From Dokdonella immobilis (lineage in GTDB: Bacteria; Pseudomonadota; Gammaproteobacteria; Xanthomonadales; Rhodanobacteraceae), in the NCBI RefSeq assembly GCF_900115085.1, contig NZ_FOVF01000016.1, positions 28,759 to 92,758 on the forward strand: DNA of 64,000 bases, in the 5' to 3' direction. Shown one piece after another: positions 60,042 through 64,000 of this stretch. The notes under the pieces were generated by a model. The model searched no databases and was not told the DNA's origin. It saw nothing but the letters and a program-made list of their open reading frames with translations. The position numbers and the translations under genes are program-made. Position 1 is the first letter of the stretch; each line of letters opens with the position of its first letter.

Positions 60042-60341
60042 ACCTCCCGGGAAATTTTCGACGCGGCGAGGGCGCCGGGGCCGTCGGAAGCAACCGGCTT
60101 CATTGCGCATACAAGACAGCTTCGCTTAGTATCAGGGTCGTCATGCCAGACACCGATTTCCGGCGCGATTCGAACAATCGGGCGTCGGTATGGCGAGGCT
60201 TCGAACATTGGGGGGAACGGGCCGCGAGGTCAGCTAGGGAGGCTGGTCTCGGTCCCCGGAAATGACGCCTGGCTGCGTGCGGGTTTGTGCGCGATAGGCT
60301 GCCAAACCGGATCGACGAGTTGGTTTCAAGGAGCAGATACT
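60042..60341. other. alaS-csrA intergenic region
   Basis: About 300 bases. A possible promoter, TTGCGC (60103-60108) and TAGTAT (60127-60132) with 18-base spacing, may serve csrA. A 40-codon open frame at 60143-60265 follows it, with unclear status. No T-tailed hairpin is seen behind alaS. Confidence 0.4.
60103..60132 (+). promoter_or_regulatory. Possible sigma-70 promoter for csrA
   Basis: TTGCGC, 18 bases, then TAGTAT, lying about 210 bases before the csrA start. Match to consensus is moderate, and position is the main support. Confidence 0.35.
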
Positions 60342-60548
60342 ATGTTGATATTGACCCGCCGGGTCGGGGAAACCCTGATGATCGGCGATGAAGTGACGGT
60401 TACGGTTCTTGGCGTCAAGGGAAACCAGGTGCGGATCGGCATCAATGCACCCAAGGATGTTTCCGTACATCGCGAGGAGATCTACCAGCGCATCAAGCGC
60501 GAACAGAATCCCGGCGATGAGAGTTCCAGCGATACCAGCGAATCCTGA
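60342..60548 (+). CDS. csrA: Carbon storage regulator CsrA (RsmA)
   Basis: A 68-residue RNA-binding dimer that represses or stabilises target mRNAs at GGA sites. [20 protein letters not shown] and [20 protein letters not shown] are diagnostic, including the RNA-contacting L4 and R44. It has a short Ser/Asp-rich tail ([10 protein letters not shown]). AAGGAG is 8 bases before the ATG. Located between alaS and tRNA-Ser, as in many gammaproteobacteria. Confidence 0.98.
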   Translation: MLILTRRVGETLMIGDEVTVTVLGVKGNQVRIGINAPKDVSVHREEIYQRIKREQNPGDESSSDTSES

Positions 60549-60642
60549 GCTTTACCGAGCGACCCGCGGCGGGTATCCTTCGCGGCCCGCCGATTCTGCG
60601 GAATCGGCAAACTGGCACCCAAGGGCGCCAGTGCGAGTACCC

Positions 60643-60735
60643 GGAGAGATGGCCGAGTGGTCGAAGGCGCTCCCCTGCTAAGGGAGTATAGGGTCAAAAG
60701 CTCTATCGAGGGTTCGAATCCCTCTCTCTCCGCCA
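60643..60735 (+). tRNA. tRNA-Ser (anticodon GCT)
   Basis: 93 bases with acceptor stem GGAGAGA/TCTCTCC, anticodon stem CTCCC/GGGAG around CTGCTAA (anticodon GCT, reads AGC/AGT), the long serine-type variable arm, T-loop GGTTCGAATCC, and encoded CCA end. Such tRNA genes are common integration sites, and the DNA beyond it is unlike the rest of the window. Confidence 0.97.
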
Positions 60736-60746
60736 GTTTTAGCGAT

Positions 60747-60771
60747 AAGCCTCTGAAAAATGGGGCTTTTT
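60747..60771 (+). terminator. Intrinsic terminator after tRNA-Ser
   Basis: A 7-base-pair stem AAGCCTC/GGGGCTT (one T-G wobble) with an 8-base loop, TGAAAAAT, running into TTTTT. Confidence 0.6.
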
Positions 60772-60894
60772 CGTTTCCAATCTTCTTTGTCCCTCTTTTT
60801 GTTCCCATCGACGCGAGACGCCAGTTTCATAGCGACTGCTAGAGCACGGAAGGATCGGTAATCCCTTCATGACTAACCGACCTCAGAAGTGGAG

Positions 60895-61041
60895 CTATGC
60901 GGCCATGGCGAGTTTCCGCATGGGGGTGACGCCGCCGATGGCTGTGTTGGGCCGCTTGTTTTTCTTGTAGATCCCCAGCCAGCATGTTGCCGATAGCTGC
61001 ACTTGCTCGATCAAATCGAACAGATGCTGTGCCAGCCAATC
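60895..61041 (-). pseudogene. IS3-family transposase OrfB remnant, C-terminal end
   Basis: Reading the minus strand gives DWLAQHLFDLIEQVQLSATC, then a WLGIYKKNKRPNTAIGGVTP segment and RKLAMAA before TAG. This is the C-terminal end of an IS3-type integrase-core transposase (pattern W...Y...RPN.A.GG.TP). The same frame is closed by a TAG at 61042-61044, and nothing upstream continues it. Only 48 codons of the ~280 remain. Confidence 0.8.
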
Positions 61042-61323
61042 CTAGCGGACAGATCGTGACCGCCCATTCCGGCAGGCCGTAACCGGTGGTTCTGGTCAAA
61101 CCTGAACATCGGTCACGATCAACCGAGATCGACGGCCACACCTTGCCGAATTGACCAATCATTGCTCGCCAACTGGGCGGTCACTATGGGCTGGAATACG
61201 CACTGGCCATGAGTTGCTTGTATTTGTATGGAAAATAAGGCGACGTTAAGACCTGACAAAACCTGACACTTCCTTCAGTTTCTCTTGTCCAGATCGCTCG
61301 GCGTGGGTCGATCCCGGTGGCCA

Positions 61324-61360
61324 GTCAAAGAGGGGGTACGGAAACGGTACTTCCTTTGAC
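61324..61360. repeat. Imperfect inverted repeat
   Basis: Arms GTCAAAG and CTTTGAC, with inner GGTAC copies around GGAAAC, form a 37-base imperfect palindrome. It may be a leftover mobile-element end or a hairpin. No role can be assigned. Confidence 0.4.
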
Positions 61361-61899
61361 AATGAGGCAGCGAATCGGGGGGCTAGTGATCGATGATTCT
61401 CTTGGATCGAGTTACGGTTTGTTACGCCATGGAGAACGACGCAATATTATTCGGAGGTTCCGCAAACTGGATTCGATGTTGGGTTTTGTTGTGCTCGCTG
61501 CACCGAGGACTTTTATCGGCGTTCGAGGCGCGAGCGCAGATCAGCTTCCAACGCGGCCGACTCAGACAGCATGAACCCCACAAAACCCCACATGAGTCGA
61601 CCAATTGGTTTTTCTGCCATATCTGCTTGTCGACGCGAGATACTAAGCATCATTTCCGGAAAGTGGCTGGTCGGCGATCCCGTTGGGCGGTCACATGCGG
61701 AATGCTGACAAAGGGGGGTGGTGAATCCGCACACCCTTTGCCGTTGCAATGCGTCGGTGCCCAGTGAATGGATATTGGCCAAGTTTGCCCAACGCTCAAA
61801 CTTGTGAAGTTGGCGAAGGCCCTTGATAGCCAGGCCTTTGCCACTCGACAAGCTGCCCTTTCGGATAGCTGCTGAGTCGACCGCCGAAGCTCTGGCGAT

Positions 61900-62973
61900 C
61901 TAGAGCAAGCCGCGTCGACGCGCCAAGTGTTCGACCAACGGATCGACGGGGTTGCATCCGTCGCCGATCGTGTCGAGCGCCTCAGGCGTGGCATCCGGCG
62001 TCGGCACGACGGCACCTACGACCCATTCGGGGCAACGAAGTGCACCGATGGCCTCTGCCAGGGCGTCCTGTGTGCCGGTGCGCCGCGACTTGAGCAGGTG
62101 GTTGATGGCCCCGGCGCACAGATCTGCCAGTTGCAACGAAGGATGATCTTTCGAGTCGCCCTGCTCAAGAGAGGCGGCGCGAAGGGGGAATTCGAACTGA
62201 CGCCGGTCGTAGCCCACGGGCACGGGTGTCTCGTTGAAGCTCGCCATCAGTTCAAGGAATAAGCTCTCAGAGGCCACCACCGGCTTGGATCGATCGTGCA
62301 CGACCGCAAATGGCTCGCGCAGCCGGCGTCCCCACACCACGATGTGTTCGAACAGAGCGGGAATAGAGGGTTCGAGGGCTAAGGGGTTGATCGGACCGAG
62401 CCAAGTATCAAGTTGTGAAGCGTCGCCGAAAGGTTCGAGAAATTCTCGAAACTCATCGTCGGCGCACAACTCCACGGCGCGCTGGACGGCCAACAGATAG
62501 CGACTGCGCGTGGCGGGATTCCGGTCACGAATCAGCGCGACAAAGGCAGAGAAGAACTCGTCAGCCGCGGCATCCCCGCACAGCGGCGCCAAGCTGCAAT
62601 AGAGCACGTTGGAGGCGCCGATGTTCGCACCATCGCGATACAGGTCGACATCGCGCTCGTTTAGGAGGGTCTCCATCACTAGGTCGATGATCTTGCTTGC
62701 GATCATGTATCGCTTGTGGAACACGTCGACCACGATGCGAGATGCATTGAGCCGCGGGTCAGACAGCAGCCGGATTAAGCGCGACGTCCCCGTCGTTGAG
62801 CGTTTGAGAAAGGCGAACTTCGATTCGTTGGTCTGGCTGCTTCGCACGACCTCCAGAATTTCCTGCGCTTCGGCTGCACCAAAGTTGTTCGAGGCGAGCA
62901 CGAAGTATGGTTGATCCGAATCCAGCAGGTTCTGGCCGGAGTGCCCCGCTTCGTCACAGTAGATCGTCTTCAT
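61900..62973 (-). CDS. DUF3800 domain protein, putative defence-associated
   Basis: A 357-residue protein of the DUF3800 family. The N-terminal strand MKTIYCDEAGHSGQNLL shows the D-E pair (residues 7-8) and HSG pattern typical of it, and LQLADLCAGAINHLL near residue 285 is the second conserved motif with its Asp. The acidic residues suggest a metal-dependent nuclease-like fold, but that is an inference. DUF3800 genes are often found in prophages and islands. It follows the AbiGi-like gene by 21 bases on the same strand; together they look like an operon. No catalytic activity can be claimed. Confidence 0.87.
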   Translation of the reverse strand: MKTIYCDEAGHSGQNLLDSDQPYFVLASNNFGAAEAQEILEVVRSSQTNESKFAFLKRSTTGTSRLIRLLSDPRLNASRIVVDVFHKRYMIASKIIDLVMETLLNERDVDLYRDGANIGASNVLYCSLAPLCGDAAADEFFSAFVALIRDRNPATRSRYLLAVQRAVELCADDEFREFLEPFGDASQLDTWLGPINPLALEPSIPALFEHIVVWGRRLREPFAVVHDRSKPVVASESLFLELMASFNETPVPVGYDRRQFEFPLRAASLEQGDSKDHPSLQLADLCAGAINHLLKSRRTGTQDALAEAIGALRCPEWVVGAVVPTPDATPEALDTIGDGCNPVDPLVEHLARRRGLL

Positions 62974-62994
62974 GTTGGGGGATTCTCGCGCAGG

Positions 62995-63585
62995 CTAGCC
63001 CAGGAGGAACACGTTCCATCGGAACGGCTCGCGGTACAACTCGGCCAATTGTCGATCCAGCACGAACGAGTACTCATACACCTGCCAATCTTGCTGCTCG
63101 TGATGTGCCGCTTCGAGACGATCCAGCCACGTCTCATCGGGTAGTACCAAGCCAGCGATGTCAGGACGAAATTCCAACGCCTCGGCTCGGACCCGCCATT
63201 CGCGTTCCCAGCCGAAGTCAACGGGAGGATTGGCGTCCGGCTCGTATCGCATGTGCCGCCACTTCATCTCGTCACGCAGCGCGTGATACTCCGCGTCGCT
63301 CTGATAGATGACTGGGCGCCCGCCGCGCGAAAAGATGTGAGCTTTCTCGAAGATGACGCCAAAGGGCTGGTAGCGGGAATACGCATCCGGATTCACGAGC
63401 CCGCCCGGCAATGAGGCCAATGGCGCTTCGGTAAAACACACGCACCGATAGCCGCCTCGGATCATGCCGTTGCTGCCTCGCAGCACGCGCTCTTCCACGA
63501 TCTGGCTGAGTCGGGCGAGTGCGGCGTCGGGGGTGTCGCCGCTAGTGAAGTGCACCAATTTGTCCGAGATGTCGTTGCGTGGCAT
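62995..63585 (-). CDS. AbiGi-like abortive-infection family protein
   Basis: A 196-residue protein. KLVHFTSGDTPDAALARLSQ, CVCFTEAPLASLPGGL and YQPFGVIFEKAHIFSRGGRP followed by VIYQ agree with the pattern of the AbiGi family of putative phage-resistance proteins (H-F-T, C-F-T-E, F-G-x-x-F-x-K, P-V-I-Y). In lactococcal AbiG, AbiGi is paired with AbiGii and is proposed to be the antitoxin. Here the partner position is taken by a DUF3800 gene. Start ATG 63585 follows AAGGAC. It is the first gene of the pair. Confidence 0.75.
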   Translation of the reverse strand: MPRNDISDKLVHFTSGDTPDAALARLSQIVEERVLRGSNGMIRGGYRCVCFTEAPLASLPGGLVNPDAYSRYQPFGVIFEKAHIFSRGGRPVIYQSDAEYHALRDEMKWRHMRYEPDANPPVDFGWEREWRVRAEALEFRPDIAGLVLPDETWLDRLEAAHHEQQDWQVYEYSFVLDRQLAELYREPFRWNVFLLG

Positions 63586-63650
63586 GCGCTGTCCTTGTCG
63601 ATGGCTCCTACATGTTATCACCGCATGCGCGGGGCGCTTGTGGTGTTGGC

Positions 63651-64000
63651 GCTCGTTGAAAACTGACCATCTCTGCTCGTTGAAAATTGACCAGGGATAA
63701 AGGCCGGGGAGAGCTCCCTCGGCGTGGTCGGAGTGTAACTCCGAGCGTGGGTCGGAGGGGATCAGAAGGGTTCTTCGATCACCTCCTTGGATGCTCGCTG
63801 CTTGGCCTGCTCACGCGACTTGATTCGGGCTTTGGCCTGGCCGCTGCTCTGGTGGAATCGGTAGGATTCATTGCCCGTCTCGACGATGTGGCAGTGGTGG
63901 GTCAGTCGGTCGAGCAGAGCCGTGGTCAGCTTGGCGTCGATGAACACGTTGGCCCATTCGGCAAACACCAGATTGGTGGTGATGATGACGCTGGTGTGTT
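63651..64000. mobile_element. IS21-type insertion sequence, one end plus istB (cut by window edge)
   Basis: Two direct repeats, GCTCGTTGAAAACTGACCA at 63651-63669 and GCTCGTTGAAAATTGACCA at 63675-63693 (one mismatch, 24 bases apart), are the multiple terminal repeats expected of IS21-like elements. The istB reading frame lies just inside them. The other end and istA are beyond the window. The exact tip could not be fixed. Confidence 0.75.
63762..64000 (-). CDS. istB: IstB-like ATP-binding transposition helper, C-terminal part (cut by window edge)
   Basis: IstB is the AAA+ helper of IS21 transposase. The visible 78 residues are the C-terminal part: TSVIITTNLVFAEWANVFID, then LTTALLDRLTHHCHIVETGN and ESYRF, which match the family's sensor-1 and Arg-finger region. 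The end is a basic tail, KARIKSREQAKQRAS. The rest of the gene (~170 residues) lies past the right edge. No frameshift is seen. Confidence 0.93.
   Translation of the reverse strand, partial: HTSVIITTNLVFAEWANVFIDAKLTTALLDRLTHHCHIVETGNESYRFHQSSGQAKARIKSREQAKQRASKEVIEEPF

Larger units (their letters stand above)
60772..61899. other. Decayed accessory DNA between tRNA-Ser and the DUF3800 gene
   Basis: About 1.1 kb without a credible complete gene, with lower GC than the rest (notably 61200-61650). It contains an IS3-type transposase remnant (60895-61041) and an imperfect inverted repeat (61324-61360) with arms GTCAAAG/CTTTGAC. Short frames on both strands (e.g. 61513-61851 minus, 61393-61767 plus) code for nothing recognisable. 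Confidence 0.6.

Noticed and set aside
61393..61767. 124-codon open frame in the island
   Set aside because: Composition and sequence are not protein-like and it overlaps other meaningless frames on both strands.
60643..64000. Duplicate of the tRNA-Ser 3' end as an attachment site
   Set aside because: I looked for a repeat of GGTTCGAATCCCTCTC downstream and found none within the window.

Overview
The window is about 64 kb of GC-rich, tightly packed bacterial chromosome with short intergenic gaps. Gene content and order point to a gammaproteobacterium of the Xanthomonadales (Lysobacterales) type. The evidence is the order pncC/cinA-recA-recX-alaS-csrA-tRNA-Ser(GCU), a YebC that begins [20 protein letters not shown] rather than MAGHSKW, and two families of intergenic repeats (GGGATTC units and CCTTCTCCCG hairpins) that I associate with this order. 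No species can be named from the sequence alone.

Layout. 1-1,045 is the C-terminal part of urocanate hydratase (histidine degradation), cut by the left edge. 1,187-3,308 holds two envelope proteins of uncertain function, including an alpha/beta-hydrolase lipoprotein. 3,412-6,456 is a ybhP-clsB-ybhN-like operon for phospholipid metabolism. 6,623-10,594 is a trehalose operon, otsB-GH15 hydrolase-otsA. 10,849-16,033 carries a glutathione transferase, a DinB-like protein, an exported amidohydrolase, a MAPEG protein and a complete hipBA toxin-antitoxin pair with a readable promoter. 16,301-24,586 is metabolic housekeeping: VOC, threonine-synthase-like, YaiI, EamA transporter, MAPEG, class IV aminotransferase, PlsC-like acyltransferase, YebC, exported nuclease/phosphatase, YajD and a small exported protein. 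24,948-34,109 has a large MscK-type mechanosensitive channel, an exported RidA, a VOC/AraC pair, a lipase-like protein, a Tat-exported aldo/keto reductase and RraA. 34,384-38,082 has an atypical SDR, the asnS operon and an A-type Fe-S carrier. 38,441-43,607 is cspA with a strong terminator, an RRM protein, hydrolase, Old Yellow Enzyme, pirin, Mpo1-like protein and Hsp15. 43,633-54,734, all on the minus strand, holds an OafA-type acyltransferase, mutS and a three-gene phosphorelay ending in an EAL phosphodiesterase. 55,049-60,735 is pncC, recA, recX, alaS, csrA and tRNA-Ser.

Beyond the tRNA the character changes. From about 60,740 to the right edge the DNA has decayed insertion-sequence fragments, a long stretch without recognisable genes, a two-gene unit (AbiGi-like protein plus a DUF3800 protein) and the start of an IS21-type element. 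This looks like an accessory island placed after tRNA-Ser and is the best place in the window to look for an undescribed, possibly phage-defence, system.

How the genes work together. otsB, the GH15 enzyme and otsA can make trehalose and perhaps hydrolyse it, next to cardiolipin synthase and a large mechanosensitive channel, which suits a cell coping with osmotic stress. recA/recX/mutS cover recombination and mismatch repair. The histidine kinase, stand-alone receiver and REC-PAS-GAF-GGDEF-EAL protein overlap in one operon and probably link a sensed signal to cyclic-di-GMP breakdown. CsrA, RraA, CspA, the RRM protein and Hsp15 are RNA-level regulators or chaperones.
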